Shown here in pieces: positions 33,264 through 42,780 of a DNA stretch of 64,000 nt (positions are counted from its first letter, which is position 1; each line of letters opens with the position of its first letter). Both the position numbers and the translations under genes were made by a program. This DNA comes from Clostridium_AF sediminicola. GTDB lineage: Bacteria; Bacillota; Clostridia; Clostridiales; Clostridiaceae. The stretch lies in assembly GCF_050402865.1 (NCBI RefSeq), contig NZ_BAABMF010000002.1, positions 434,001 to 498,000 on the forward strand, read 5' to 3'. Under the pieces are notes generated by a model. The model did no database searches. It had not been told where the DNA came from and saw only the letters and a program-made list of their open reading frames with translations.

Positions 33264-33731
33264 TTACTTTTCTTTATAAGTGATATCTATCTCAAAAAGC
33301 TCACCGTCATTAAACATTAGAGGAATGCACACCGTTTCAGCTTTACTTGGTGTAACTTGCATATTTTCACCAGTGAAAACTGTAGGTGGTGTAATATCAA
33401 TAACCATATTGTTCTTATAGAAATTAGCTGCAGTATTGCCTAAAATCATATTACAGAGTTCAGCAATAGCACTCTTTGTTATTTCATCTAATTCTGGAAC
33501 AGGCATGCCTCCCATCATAATTGATGCAATATCACATGCTAATTTTTTTGATAAAGAAATAACTACATTACCATATATTTGTCCTGTTAATCCTATCAAA
33601 ATAACAACGGAATCACTGTGGTAAGGAATATCTTTTATAAATACTTCTCCAAGTTTAGGTTCAATTCCCGTAACTTGCTGTATTACGCTTTTACTACCAT
33701 CAATAAATGGATCAATATATTCCTGTTTCAT
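33264..33731 (-). CDS. cheX: CheY-P phosphatase CheX
   Basis: Dephosphorylates CheY-P to reset the signal. 155 aa, CheX/CheC fold; the catalytic pattern E-x2-N appears in TKSAIAELCNMILGNTAANF (Glu and Asn near residues 95-98). SKKLACDIASIMMGGMPVPE and GNVVISL are also typical. It lies with cheD and cheY. No CheC or CheZ is present in the window, so CheX is probably the main phosphatase. Confidence 0.92.
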   Translation of the reverse strand: MKQEYIDPFIDGSKSVIQQVTGIEPKLGEVFIKDIPYHSDSVVILIGLTGQIYGNVVISLSKKLACDIASIMMGGMPVPELDEITKSAIAELCNMILGNTAANFYKNNMVIDITPPTVFTGENMQVTPSKAETVCIPLMFNDGELFEIDITYKEK

Positions 33732-33802
33732 AAGTAATCCCTCCTTCCTTTAACCTTTGTATGATATACAAATATTTATTGTATCTAGTCTATATGTTTA
33801 TT

Positions 33803-34270
33803 CTAAATAATAATGGGTTGAGTATCTATTTTTACTTCCCCAGTATCTACAGCCATTTCAATCGTTCGACTGCAATATCCACCTGTATCTTGTTTGTATA
33901 TAGGTAAGGATCTACTCGATAGTATATTTTTTATACTTTCAACATTGCGCAAACCAATTTTAAATACATCATCTTTTCTAATTGATGATGCTCCTCCAAA
34001 AATCCCTATTTGTAAATTTTTGATATTACAACCATAATTATAGCAAAATTTATCTAGCATCAATGGGATTGCAGAATTGGCAAAATGAGCAGGACGTTCT
34101 TTTAAATCCCTATCGTTCGTGTAAAATGGTAAAGCAATATGTGCCATACCTGAAACCTTTCTTTTATGACAATATATTGTCATAGCAACGCATGATCCTA
34201 ATGAATATGTTTTTATTACATCTTTTTTATCATTAGAAATATGATATTCACCAATACCAATTATTATCAT
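33803..34270 (-). CDS. cheD: chemoreceptor glutamine deamidase CheD
   Basis: Deamidates glutamines in chemoreceptors. 155 aa with the catalytic Cys in TYSLGSCVAMTIYCHKRK (about residue 27), His in GMAHIALPFYTND (about residue 44) and the Ser/Thr of GIFGGASSIRKDDVFKIGLR. Full length. Ribosome site AGAGGT precedes the ATG. Between cheX and cheY. Confidence 0.95.
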   Translation of the reverse strand: MIIIGIGEYHISNDKKDVIKTYSLGSCVAMTIYCHKRKVSGMAHIALPFYTNDRDLKERPAHFANSAIPLMLDKFCYNYGCNIKNLQIGIFGGASSIRKDDVFKIGLRNVESIKNILSSRSLPIYKQDTGGYCSRTIEMAVDTGEVKIDTQPIII

Positions 34271-34323
34271 ATAAATTACCTCTTATCTATCAGCTTAAAA
34301 AAATTCTACACAAAGTATTCTCA

Positions 34324-34683
34324 CTAAGAGAGTACTTTATTTACAGATGATAAAACATTCTCTTCTTTAAATGGTTTTACTATAAAGCCTCTAGCGCCAG
34401 AAATAATTGCTTCCTTAACCATTGACTCTTGTCCCATTGCAGTTATCATAATTATTTTTGCATTAGGATCCTGAGACTTAATAGCTTTTAATGATTGAAC
34501 TCCATCCATTTCCGGCATTGTTATATCCATAGTAACAACATCTGGTTTTAGCTCCAAATACTTTTTGAAGGCTTCCTTACCATTTTCTGCTTCACCTACA
34601 ACTTCAAAACCATTCTTCACTAACATATTTTTAATTACCATTCTCATAAATGCAGCATCATCAACTATCAATACCCTTTTCAA
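34324..34683 (-). CDS. cheY: chemotaxis response regulator CheY
   Basis: Single-domain receiver that carries the signal from CheA to the motor. 119 aa: acidic pair in VLIVDDAAFMRMVIKNML, phosphorylated Asp in KPDVVTMDITMPEMDG (about residue 54), Thr in AKIIMITAMGQESM, Lys in GFIVKPFKEENV. Start is TTG, 7 nt after GGAGGTG. Divergent from cheA. Confidence 0.96.
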   Translation of the reverse strand: MKRVLIVDDAAFMRMVIKNMLVKNGFEVVGEAENGKEAFKKYLELKPDVVTMDITMPEMDGVQSLKAIKSQDPNAKIIMITAMGQESMVKEAIISGARGFIVKPFKEENVLSSVNKVLS

Positions 34684-34991
34684 AATTTAACACCTCCAAT
34701 TTAAGTTTAAATTCCTCACTTATTTGTAAATGACATTATCCAATATATTTTCTTAAATAATCCTATATTAATTATTTATTTTCATGAAACATATTGAATT
34801 AAATCAACTTATACCGATACATAATATAGATTATAATATAATTTTTAATATAATACAATTTTAAATTATATGTTTTTATAAATTCCCAGTAAAGACTTGG
34901 CAGATAATCTATAATATAATATAATTTAATTTAATAGACTATTAAAAAATCATATTAATTATATAAGAACTAGCAAAAGGGGGCTAATAAA
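34684..34991. other. intergenic region between cheY and cheA
   Basis: 308 bp, very AT-rich, between divergent genes. It holds the cheA promoter at 34897-34925 and the two ribosome sites. No ORF, hairpin or repeat stands out in the rest. Confidence 0.6.
34897..34925 (+). promoter_or_regulatory. sigma-A promoter of the cheA operon
   Basis: TTGGCA (34897-34902), 17-nt spacer, TATAAT (34920-34925), about 65 nt before the cheA start. Confidence 0.75.
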
Positions 34992-37019
34992 TTGTCAGAA
35001 ACATATACTAATGAGCCGATGCTTGAAATGTACATTTTTGAAACATCACAATTATTAGAACAATTAGAGCAAGCAATCATATCGAGTGAAAAATCAGGTG
35101 GTTATTCAATGGATTCAATAAATGAAATTTTTCGATTTATGCATACTATCAAAGGCTCATCAACCATGATGCTTTTTAATGAAATAGGATCCCTTGCACA
35201 TTCTATTGAAGATTTATTTTATTACTTAAGAGAAAACAAACCTGATACTGTAGATTATTCAACTCTTTCAGATTTAGTACTTGAAGGTGTTGATTTTATT
35301 AAAATTGAATTAGAAAAAATCAAAAATGGAGATGCTGTTGATGGAGATTCAGGCCATATAATTTTAGAAATAAAGGCATTCCTTAATAACCTTAAATCAT
35401 CAGATTCCATTGAACTAGAATCTGAAAGTTTAAAACCTAAAGAAATAGAACAAATCTTAGAAGTAACTGAAAAAAGCATACCCCATGAAGGTGAAAATAT
35501 ATTTAAAGCAACTATTTTCTTTGAAGATGGTTGTGAAATGGAAAATATAAGGGCATACTCAATCATTAATGATCTAGGCGAATTAGCACATCATATTTCT
35601 CATACCCCAAATAATATTTTAGAAGATGACAAAAGTGTACAGCTAATACGAGATAAAGGCTTTGAAATAGTATTAAAAACTGAACATTCCTACGAAGAAA
35701 TGAATAAATTTTTTGAGCAAACTATGTTTTTAAAAGATTTAGAATTCGAACAAATTCAAAGTGAAAAAACAGAAGCTCCAGAAGCAAATAAGCCACCTAT
35801 TAAAAAGCAAATTGCTAATAAAAAACAAGCTTCCAAGGAAATATCTAGTTCAAGTAACCAAAGCATGATTACTGTTAATGTAGAAAAATTAGATGTCTTA
35901 ATGGATTTAGTTGCTGAGATGGTTATTGCAGAAGCAATGGTAACACAAAATCCTGAAGTTGTGAACTTAGATTTAAAGAATTTCAAAAAATCTGCCCGAC
36001 AATTACACAAGATAACAAATGAATTACAAGATGTAGTCATGTCAATACGAATGGTTCCTCTTTCAACTACTTTTCTTAAAATGCACCGTATTGTAAGGGA
36101 CATGTGCAAAAAATTAGATAAAGAGGTTAATCTAAATGTCATTGGAGAAGAAACAGAAGTTGATAAGAATATTATTGAACATATTTCTGATCCTCTAATG
36201 CACTTGATTCGAAATGCAATTGATCATGGAATAGAAGATGCTGAAGAAAGAATAAGGTTAGGAAAAGAAAAAACAGGTACAGTTACATTAGAGGCAAAAA
36301 ATTCTGGTAGCGATGTATTAGTAATTATTAGAGATGATGGCAAAGGCTTAAATAAAGAAAAAATACTAAAAAAAGCAAAAGAAAATAATATATTAAAGAA
36401 AAAAGAAACTGAGATGACTGATAAAGAAATTTATAATTTAATATTGTTACCTGGTTTCTCCACAAAAGAAAAGATTACTGAATTCTCTGGAAGAGGAGTT
36501 GGTATGGATGTAGTTGCCAAAAATCTAGAAAGCGTCGGAGGTTCAGTTTCTGTAGATAGTGTTGAGGGACGAGGTTCAATCATTACAATGAAAATACCAC
36601 TTACCCTAGCAATAATTGATGGAATGAATATTAAAGTAGGGAGTTCTAAATACACTATTCCAATAACTGCGATAAAAGAATCCTTTAGACCAAAAGAGGA
36701 TGATATCGTCATAGACCCTGAAAAAAATGAGATGGTTATGGTTAGAGGTCAATGTTTCCCAATTCTTCGCCTTCATAACTATTACAATGTTGAAACCGAT
36801 ATAACAGATTTCGAAAAAGGTATTTTTATTATGGTAGAACAAGATGAAAGAGCATGTTGTCTATTTGCAGATGAACTTATAGGCAAACAACAGGTGGTTG
36901 TTAAATCTTTACCTAATTATATTAAAAAGAACAAAAAAATAAATGGATTAAGTGGATGTACATTACTTGGCGATGGAAGCATTAGTTTAATTCTTGATAT
37001 TGGAAGATTAATTTTATAA
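34992..37019 (+). CDS. cheA: chemotaxis histidine kinase CheA
   Basis: Receptor-coupled kinase. 675 aa in the usual order: P1 Hpt with the phosphorylated His in FRFMHTIKGSSTMMLFNEIG (about residue 52); P2 response-regulator docking domain (about 165-245); P3 dimer helices; P4 ATPase with HLIRNAIDHGIEDAEERIRL (N box), IIRDDGKGLNKEKI and GFSTKEKITEFSGRGVGMDV (G boxes); P5 CheW-like domain. Start is TTG with AGGGGG 8 nt upstream. First gene of the plus-strand operon. Confidence 0.97.
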   Translation: MSETYTNEPMLEMYIFETSQLLEQLEQAIISSEKSGGYSMDSINEIFRFMHTIKGSSTMMLFNEIGSLAHSIEDLFYYLRENKPDTVDYSTLSDLVLEGVDFIKIELEKIKNGDAVDGDSGHIILEIKAFLNNLKSSDSIELESESLKPKEIEQILEVTEKSIPHEGENIFKATIFFEDGCEMENIRAYSIINDLGELAHHISHTPNNILEDDKSVQLIRDKGFEIVLKTEHSYEEMNKFFEQTMFLKDLEFEQIQSEKTEAPEANKPPIKKQIANKKQASKEISSSSNQSMITVNVEKLDVLMDLVAEMVIAEAMVTQNPEVVNLDLKNFKKSARQLHKITNELQDVVMSIRMVPLSTTFLKMHRIVRDMCKKLDKEVNLNVIGEETEVDKNIIEHISDPLMHLIRNAIDHGIEDAEERIRLGKEKTGTVTLEAKNSGSDVLVIIRDDGKGLNKEKILKKAKENNILKKKETEMTDKEIYNLILLPGFSTKEKITEFSGRGVGMDVVAKNLESVGGSVSVDSVEGRGSIITMKIPLTLAIIDGMNIKVGSSKYTIPITAIKESFRPKEDDIVIDPEKNEMVMVRGQCFPILRLHNYYNVETDITDFEKGIFIMVEQDERACCLFADELIGKQQVVVKSLPNYIKKNKKINGLSGCTLLGDGSISLILDIGRLIL

Positions 37020-37059
37020 ATATTTTATATTTATAAAAAACAATAAAGGAGCTGAAAAT

Positions 37060-37548
37060 ATGAATGAAAAAATAGTACCAGAAGAAAAAGAAGATACTCA
37101 AAAAGGTAAATTTCTTACTTTTTCACTTGATAAAGAATCATATGGTATTGAGATTTTATATGTAACTGAAATAGTCGGTATTCAATCTATCACAGAGGTT
37201 CCTGAACTTCCAGATTATATAAAAGGAATTATTAATCTCCGTGGAAAAATAATTCCCGTTATGGACGTCAGGTTGAAATTCAAAAAATCATCTAAAGAAT
37301 ATAATGATAGGACGTGCATTATTGTCATCGATTTAGATGAGCTTTCAATTGGTCTTATAGTAGATAGCGTATCAGAAGTTCTTGCTATCCCAGATGATGA
37401 TATAATACCTCCGCCGAACCTTAATAAACAAGGGAAAAAATACATTAAAAGTATAGGCAAAACTGGTAACAATGTAACATTGATTCTAGATTGCGAAAGA
37501 CTCTTAGAAGAAGAGGAAGTAAGCGATTTAGCAGATATGGAATGCTAG
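37060..37548 (+). CDS. cheW: chemotaxis coupling protein CheW
   Basis: Links receptors to CheA. 162 aa beta-rich CheW domain: KFLTFSLDKESYGIEILYVT, EIVGIQSITEVPELPDYIKG, IINLRGKIIPVMDVRLKF, then CIIVIDLDELSIGLIVDSVS. Full length with short acidic tails. AAAGGAG precedes the ATG. It ends 12 nt before the receptor gene. Confidence 0.96.
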   Translation: MNEKIVPEEKEDTQKGKFLTFSLDKESYGIEILYVTEIVGIQSITEVPELPDYIKGIINLRGKIIPVMDVRLKFKKSSKEYNDRTCIIVIDLDELSIGLIVDSVSEVLAIPDDDIIPPPNLNKQGKKYIKSIGKTGNNVTLILDCERLLEEEEVSDLADMEC

Positions 37549-37560
37549 GAGGTACTACAC

Positions 37561-40263
37561 ATGAAACTTTTTAATAATTTCAAAAAGATTAAAAAATCAA
37601 AAGAAATTAAAAAACAAAAGAAAAGTTTTAAGCTTAAAGGAATTAATAATTTTAAAATTTCAACAAAACTTATTACTAGTTTTATTTTAGTTGCTATGAT
37701 AGCAGGAATTGTTGGAATAATTGGTATTATTAATATAAAAACTATAGATAATAATGATAAAGAGCTCTATGATAACATGACAGTTCCAGTAGCTCAGTCA
37801 GCTAAAATTGTTTCTCTTTTCCAAAGAACTAGAGTAGCGGCTAATGAGTTAATTCTTGAAGATCAAGGATTTGAAGTTAGTTCTAAATTTGCAAATATCC
37901 GAAAAGCAATGGAAGCCATTGATGAAGAATCCGATAACCTTGAAAATTCAATCTCTAATGATGAATCTGATGAAGAAAGAATATTATTCAATGAGTTCTT
38001 GTCTGCTAAAATTGAGTTTTCAGATGGTTTGAATGAGTTATTAGTTTTATGTCAACAAAATAAAGATGATGAAGCCTTAACCCTAATAAAAGGAAATTTA
38101 GGCAGAAAAGCCTTCAAGGTAGAAACAGCTATAGAAAAACTTGCTGCTAAGAAACTTGAAGAGGCTGGTGAAAAAGCTGCTCTTAATTCAAAAATCACAA
38201 AAGATGCTATATTTAAAATGACTATATATATTATCATTGGAATAATACTAGCAATTGGTCTTGGACTATATATATCAAGAATTATTAGCAAACCAATAAA
38301 AAAATTAGTAGAAGCATCTGATAAACTTGCAAATGGTGATGTAGATGTCAATGTTAAATCAACTTCACAAGATGAAATCGGAATCCTTACTACTTCTTTT
38401 GAAAAAATGATACAGAACATAAAAGCTCAAGCTACTGTTGCTGAAAAAATATCTACCGGAAACCTTTCAGTATATATAAAATCAAAATCCGAAAAAGATG
38501 TACTAGCTAATAGTATGCAGTTAGTAGTTGACACTTTAAAGAATGTTGTTGAAGAAACAAATACTCTTACTAAAGCAGCCAAAGAAGGAAATTTTGATGC
38601 TAGGGGTAATATAAATAAGTTTGATGGTGGATATAAAAATATTGTTGAAGGAATAAACGGAACCCTCCATACTGTTATTGATAAAATTTACTGGTATGAA
38701 AGCATTCTAAATTCTATACCAACCCCAATATCAGTAACAGATTTAGATATGAATTGGACATTTATCAATAAATCTTTCGAAAAAATTCTCCACTCAAAAA
38801 AAGAAGATATAATTGGTAAGAAGTGTTCTATGTTAAACGGAACTATATGTAATACAGAAAACTGTGGAATTACTCGATTAAGGAATAATATAAATCAAAC
38901 TATGTTTGATCAAAACGGAAAACATTTAGATGTAGACGCTTCTTATCTATACAATAAAGACGGGGAAAAAATAGGTCATATAGAACTCACAAGAGATATA
39001 ACTGAGGAACATAGAAAGAAAGTTTACCAAAATACAGAAGTTGAAAGACTTGCCAAAAATCTTGATTTACTTTCAGAAGGAAATTTAAGTCTAAATTTTG
39101 AAGTTGCTGAAGCAGATGAGTATACTAAACATGATAGAGAGAATTTTGTAAAAATAAACAATTACCTTAAAACAGCAATAGAAAATATGTCTACTAACAT
39201 AGGAGAAGTATCACATATATTATTAGAATTATCCAACGGAAATCTAGATGTGGAGACAACTGTAGAATATAAAGGAGATTTTGCCGAGATAAAAACTTCT
39301 TTAGATAATATAATTGATTCTTTGAACCAAGTTTTATCAGATATAAATAATGCCGCAGATCAAGTAGCTACAGGCTCAAGTCAAGTATCAGACTCAAGTA
39401 TAGCACTATCTCAAGGAGCTACTGAGCAAGCAAGTTCTATCGAACAGTTAACAGCTTCCATAGAAGAAATCGCTTCTCAAACAAAACAAAATGCTCAAAA
39501 TGCCAATGATGCAAAAGAAATCACAGAAACCGCTAAAGATAATGTATCTCAAGGCAATAAACAAATGTATAATATGTTAGAGTCAATGAGCGTAATTAAC
39601 GAATCCTCTAATAATATATCAAAAATAATAAAAGTAATTGATGAAATAGCATTTCAAACCAACATCCTAGCACTTAATGCAGCTGTGGAAGCAGCAAGAG
39701 CAGGAGAACATGGTAAAGGTTTTGCTGTAGTGGCTGAAGAAGTAAGAAATCTTGCAGTTCGTTCAGCTAATGCAGCAAAAGAAATAACAGTTATGATAGA
39801 AGATTCTATTAAAAAAATCGGAGATGGCGCTCAAATTGCAATGTCAACAGCAGAATCTCTTCATGGTATAGTTGAGGACATTGATAAAGCAGCTACGTTG
39901 GTTGGAAATATTGCTGTTGCTTCTAACGAACAAGCTATTGGTGTTAACCAAGTGAATCAGGGCATTAATCAAATAGCAAATGTTGTACAAACAACTTCAG
40001 CTACTTCTGAACAGACAGCTTCTGCTAGTGAAGAACTTTCGAGTCAAGCACAAATGCTCAAAAATCAAGTGGATAAATTCAAACTTAAAGAGCAAAATGA
40101 AATACTGACTTATAAAGGTATTGAAAATCTCAATCCAGAAGTACTGAAAATTCTTGAAAGTATGAGCAAAAAAAGTATGCTAAATGAAAATGTGTGTAAA
40201 GAAGATACACCTAATACTCCTGATAAAATTGTATTAAGTGATCCAGAATTCGGAAAGTACTAA
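37561..40263 (+). CDS. methyl-accepting chemotaxis protein with PAS domain
   Basis: 900-aa receptor. Basic N-terminus, first membrane helix (about residues 37-59), extracellular four-helix bundle (to about 215), second membrane helix (MTIYIIIGIILAIGLGLYIS), HAMP, further HAMP-like repeats, a PAS domain (about 377-490), another HAMP-like part, and the signalling hairpin whose tip is DEIAFQTNILALNAAVEAAR. The PAS domain has a Cys cluster KKCSMLNGTICNTENCG (C-x7-C-x4-C), suggesting redox, metal or cofactor sensing. It has no C-terminal NWETF-type tether. Being inside the che operon, it is probably a main receptor; the ligand is unknown. Confidence 0.95.
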   Translation: MKLFNNFKKIKKSKEIKKQKKSFKLKGINNFKISTKLITSFILVAMIAGIVGIIGIINIKTIDNNDKELYDNMTVPVAQSAKIVSLFQRTRVAANELILEDQGFEVSSKFANIRKAMEAIDEESDNLENSISNDESDEERILFNEFLSAKIEFSDGLNELLVLCQQNKDDEALTLIKGNLGRKAFKVETAIEKLAAKKLEEAGEKAALNSKITKDAIFKMTIYIIIGIILAIGLGLYISRIISKPIKKLVEASDKLANGDVDVNVKSTSQDEIGILTTSFEKMIQNIKAQATVAEKISTGNLSVYIKSKSEKDVLANSMQLVVDTLKNVVEETNTLTKAAKEGNFDARGNINKFDGGYKNIVEGINGTLHTVIDKIYWYESILNSIPTPISVTDLDMNWTFINKSFEKILHSKKEDIIGKKCSMLNGTICNTENCGITRLRNNINQTMFDQNGKHLDVDASYLYNKDGEKIGHIELTRDITEEHRKKVYQNTEVERLAKNLDLLSEGNLSLNFEVAEADEYTKHDRENFVKINNYLKTAIENMSTNIGEVSHILLELSNGNLDVETTVEYKGDFAEIKTSLDNIIDSLNQVLSDINNAADQVATGSSQVSDSSIALSQGATEQASSIEQLTASIEEIASQTKQNAQNANDAKEITETAKDNVSQGNKQMYNMLESMSVINESSNNISKIIKVIDEIAFQTNILALNAAVEAARAGEHGKGFAVVAEEVRNLAVRSANAAKEITVMIEDSIKKIGDGAQIAMSTAESLHGIVEDIDKAATLVGNIAVASNEQAIGVNQVNQGINQIANVVQTTSATSEQTASASEELSSQAQMLKNQVDKFKLKEQNEILTYKGIENLNPEVLKILESMSKKSMLNENVCKEDTPNTPDKIVLSDPEFGKY

Positions 40264-40298
40264 TAGGTAATTCACGGCATTAAAAATCTTAATAATAC

Positions 40299-40322
40299 GG
40301 AGCCCACTAAATAGTGGACTCC
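40299..40322 (+). other. hairpin between mcp and cheR
   Basis: GGAGCCCACT-aaat-AGTGGACTCC pairs with one mismatch. TATTATAAAA follows instead of a T-run, so it is at most a leaky terminator; it may lower cheR and cheB relative to the receptor. Confidence 0.5.
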
Positions 40323-40345
40323 TATTATAAAAGGACGTGTAGACA

Positions 40346-41161
40346 TTGATTACAATAACAGATAAAGAATTCTACTTATTAGCGGAATATATTGAAAAAA
40401 ATTTCGGGATTCATTTAAAGAAAGAAAAACAAACTTTAGTTACTGGGAGACTTCATAACACCCTTGCTCAACTAGGTTTCAACAGTTATGAAGAGTATTA
40501 CAAATACCTTGTATCTGATAAAACCGGAACAGCAAGTAAAGTTCTTATTGACAAAATCACAACAAATCATACTTATTTTATGAGAGAAGCTGAACATTTC
40601 TATTTTTTTAGAGATAAAGTACTTCCATATTTGAAAAAAATTGCTTTAGACAAAGATCTTCGTATTTGGTGTGCAGCCAGTTCTACAGGTGAAGAACCAT
40701 ATACACTTGCTATGATTTTAGATGAATTTTTTAATAAAGAAAAGTTATGGTGGGATACCAAAGTATTAGCAACTGATATATCAAAAAGTGTTTTAGAAAC
40801 TGCTAAAAAAGGAGTTTATAGCAATGAAAAGATTCAACCATTACCCAAACAATGGAAATTGAATTATTTCAACAAATACGATAAAGAAAATTTTATAGTT
40901 GCAGATAAGATAAAGTCTGAGGTCATTTATAGAAAGTTTAACCTTATGGAAAATACCTTTCCTTTTAAAAAGAAGTTCCATGTGATTTTTTGTAGAAATG
41001 TTATGATTTATTTTAATGATGAAACAAAGAATAGACTGGTAAATAAATTTTATGATATTATGGAGCCAGGAGGGTATCTATTTATAGGCCTTTCAGAATC
41101 GTTAAATCGAGATAAGACCAGATTCAAATATATTAGTCCAGCTATCTATAGAAAAATATAG
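40346..41161 (+). CDS. cheR: chemoreceptor methyltransferase CheR
   Basis: Methylates receptor glutamates with S-adenosylmethionine. 271 aa: N-terminal helical domain (LLAEYIEKNFGIHLKKEKQT, LVTGRLHNTLAQLGF), SAM-binding motif RIWCAASSTGEEPYTLAMIL, and FHVIFCRNVMIYFNDETK with the conserved R-N-V-x-I-Y-F. Start is TTG; AAGGA lies 10 nt upstream. Partner of CheB, next in the operon. Confidence 0.96.
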   Translation: MITITDKEFYLLAEYIEKNFGIHLKKEKQTLVTGRLHNTLAQLGFNSYEEYYKYLVSDKTGTASKVLIDKITTNHTYFMREAEHFYFFRDKVLPYLKKIALDKDLRIWCAASSTGEEPYTLAMILDEFFNKEKLWWDTKVLATDISKSVLETAKKGVYSNEKIQPLPKQWKLNYFNKYDKENFIVADKIKSEVIYRKFNLMENTFPFKKKFHVIFCRNVMIYFNDETKNRLVNKFYDIMEPGGYLFIGLSESLNRDKTRFKYISPAIYRKI

Positions 41162-41183
41162 CAGTATTTAAGGAGGCTTTCAT

Positions 41184-42200
41184 ATGAATAAACGAATAAA
41201 AGTACTCGTTTTAGATGATAGTTTAGTTTTTAGGGAAGTTATATCAAGAGGAATAGAATCAGATTCTATCATTGAAGTTGTTGCTAAAGCCATTGACCCT
41301 TTTGATGCGCGAGACAAAATTTTAGAATTTAAACCAGACGTAATAACATGCGATGTAGAAATGCCCAAAATGAATGGAATTGATTTTGTAAGGCGCCTGA
41401 TGCCACAGTACCCTCTTCCTATAATTGTCGTTAGTTCTGTAAGCGAAGCTGTATTTGATGCCTTAAATGCTGGTGCCGTAGACTTTGTTACAAAACCAGA
41501 TGTTCAATCGCCAGAAGGAGTAGAAACTTTCATAAACGAACTAATAAAAAAAATCAAAATAGCAGCCAAAGCAAAAATTATTAAACATTCCTTCTCGGAA
41601 GATCGAAACTTAGAAAAAAAGGATAATATAGATAATGGAAAACTAATTGCTATAGGTGCGTCTACAGGAGGAACAGAAGCAATTTATTCATTACTAAAAC
41701 AATTACCATCCCAAATGCCGGGTATTTTAATTGTTCAGCATATACCACCACTATTTTCTAAAATGTTTGCTGATCGGCTTAATAATCAAACGAATTTTAA
41801 GGTTAAAGAAGCTGAATCAGGAGATTATTTAGAACCTGGAAAAATCCTTATAGCTCCAGGCGATAAACATATGGCCGTCAGAAAAATTGGGCAAAGATAT
41901 AAAGTAGAAGTATTTTCTGGTGAGAAAATAAATGGTCACTGTCCTTCAGTTGATGTTCTATTTGAATCAGTAGCAAAACAATGTAAAGATAATGCTATCG
42001 GTATCATAATGACTGGCATGGGTTATGATGGTGCAAAAGGTTTACTATCTATGAGGAGAAAAGGTGCAAGAACAATTGGACAAGATATGGATTCAAGTGT
42101 TGTTTACGGCATGCCAAAAGTTGCTTTTGAAGTAGGTGCTGTAGAAAAACAAGTTTCTCTAGAAAAAATACCTCAAACTTTACTTTCATTATTGAAATAA
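41184..42200 (+). CDS. cheB: chemoreceptor methylesterase/deamidase CheB
   Basis: Removes receptor methyl groups when phosphorylated. 338 aa: receiver domain (LVLDDSLVFREVISRG, phosphorylated Asp in DVITCDVEMPKMNGIDFV, KPDVQSPEG), linker, and esterase domain with the catalytic Ser in LIAIGASTGGTEAIYSLL, His in GILIVQHIPPLFSKMFADRL and Asp in IIMTGMGYDGAKGLLSM. Last gene of the operon, before a convergent terminator. Confidence 0.96.
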   Translation: MNKRIKVLVLDDSLVFREVISRGIESDSIIEVVAKAIDPFDARDKILEFKPDVITCDVEMPKMNGIDFVRRLMPQYPLPIIVVSSVSEAVFDALNAGAVDFVTKPDVQSPEGVETFINELIKKIKIAAKAKIIKHSFSEDRNLEKKDNIDNGKLIAIGASTGGTEAIYSLLKQLPSQMPGILIVQHIPPLFSKMFADRLNNQTNFKVKEAESGDYLEPGKILIAPGDKHMAVRKIGQRYKVEVFSGEKINGHCPSVDVLFESVAKQCKDNAIGIIMTGMGYDGAKGLLSMRRKGARTIGQDMDSSVVYGMPKVAFEVGAVEKQVSLEKIPQTLLSLLK

Positions 42201-42262
42201 AACTAGATTATTTTAAAAATGCACTAATATAAATTTTTTAAATTTAAATCAATTATAATAAC

Positions 42263-42310
42263 AATGGGTAAACTTTCGCCCAATAAAGTTCTAGCGAAAG
42301 TCTACCCATT
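42263..42310. terminator. convergent terminator between cheB and fliN2
   Basis: AATGGGTA-A-ACTTTCGC and GCGAAAGT-C-TACCCATT pair with one mismatch around a 14-nt loop. T-rich DNA lies to the right for the + strand. The right arm includes the last codons of the fliN paralogue. The inner ACTTTCGC/GCGAAAGT stem is the same as that of the fliN terminator at 31.6 kb. Confidence 0.7.
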
Positions 42311-42655
42311 ACTATTTAATTGTTTTTTATCTTCAATCTCAGTAGTTCTTATACAAAATTTTTCATTTGTTACAATAGCTTCTCCTTCTCCAATCTTTTT
42401 TCCATTAGCGTTTATCACCAAAGGTTCATTAATAGATTTATCCAATTGAATAATTGATCCAGGAATTACATTCATAATCTCTTTAATAGTTTTTTTCGTA
42501 TTACCTAATACAACACTTATCTCTAATGGGATATCTAGTATCAATTCCAAATTGTTATCAATATACCCATTTCCTAAACTACTCTTATTTTTATTATTTT
42601 CACTATACTCTTCTAGAAAGTTTTCTATATCTTTATGTGTCACTACTTTATCCAT
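42302..42655 (-). CDS. second FliN-like SpoA-domain protein
   Basis: 117 aa, strongly similar to FliN at 31.7 kb across the SpoA domain (LELILDIPLEISVVLGNTKK; GSIIQLDKSINEPLVINANG; GEAIVTNEKFCIRTTEIEDK). The N-terminal part is shorter and different (VTHKDIENFLEEYSEN). It is a lone minus-strand gene beyond the che operon, with AGAGGTGAG before the ATG. It could be an alternative C-ring subunit or a regulator; a recent duplication is likely. Confidence 0.88.
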   Translation of the reverse strand: MDKVVTHKDIENFLEEYSENNKNKSSLGNGYIDNNLELILDIPLEISVVLGNTKKTIKEIMNVIPGSIIQLDKSINEPLVINANGKKIGEGEAIVTNEKFCIRTTEIEDKKQLNSNG

Positions 42656-42696
42656 TTGCTCACCTCTTTCTATTTCTTTTTATAATTATTTTAACA

Positions 42697-42753
42697 TAAA
42701 AAGCCTCAAATTTGTTATTTTATTTCCTACTAAAATTCTAACAAAATTGAGAC
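42697..42753 (-). terminator. terminator after the DUF1846 gene
   Basis: GTCTCAATTTTGTTA pairs with TAACAAATTTGAGGC across a loop of about 20 nt and is followed by TTTTTA on the minus strand. Confidence 0.65.
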
Positions 42754-42780
42754 TTATTCTTATGTTTTTACTTGCAAAAG

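Noticed and set aside
34795..34825. Possible sigma-28 promoter for cheA (TGAA-N14-ACCGATAC)
   Set aside because: Both elements are poor matches and a near-consensus sigma-A promoter lies closer to the gene.
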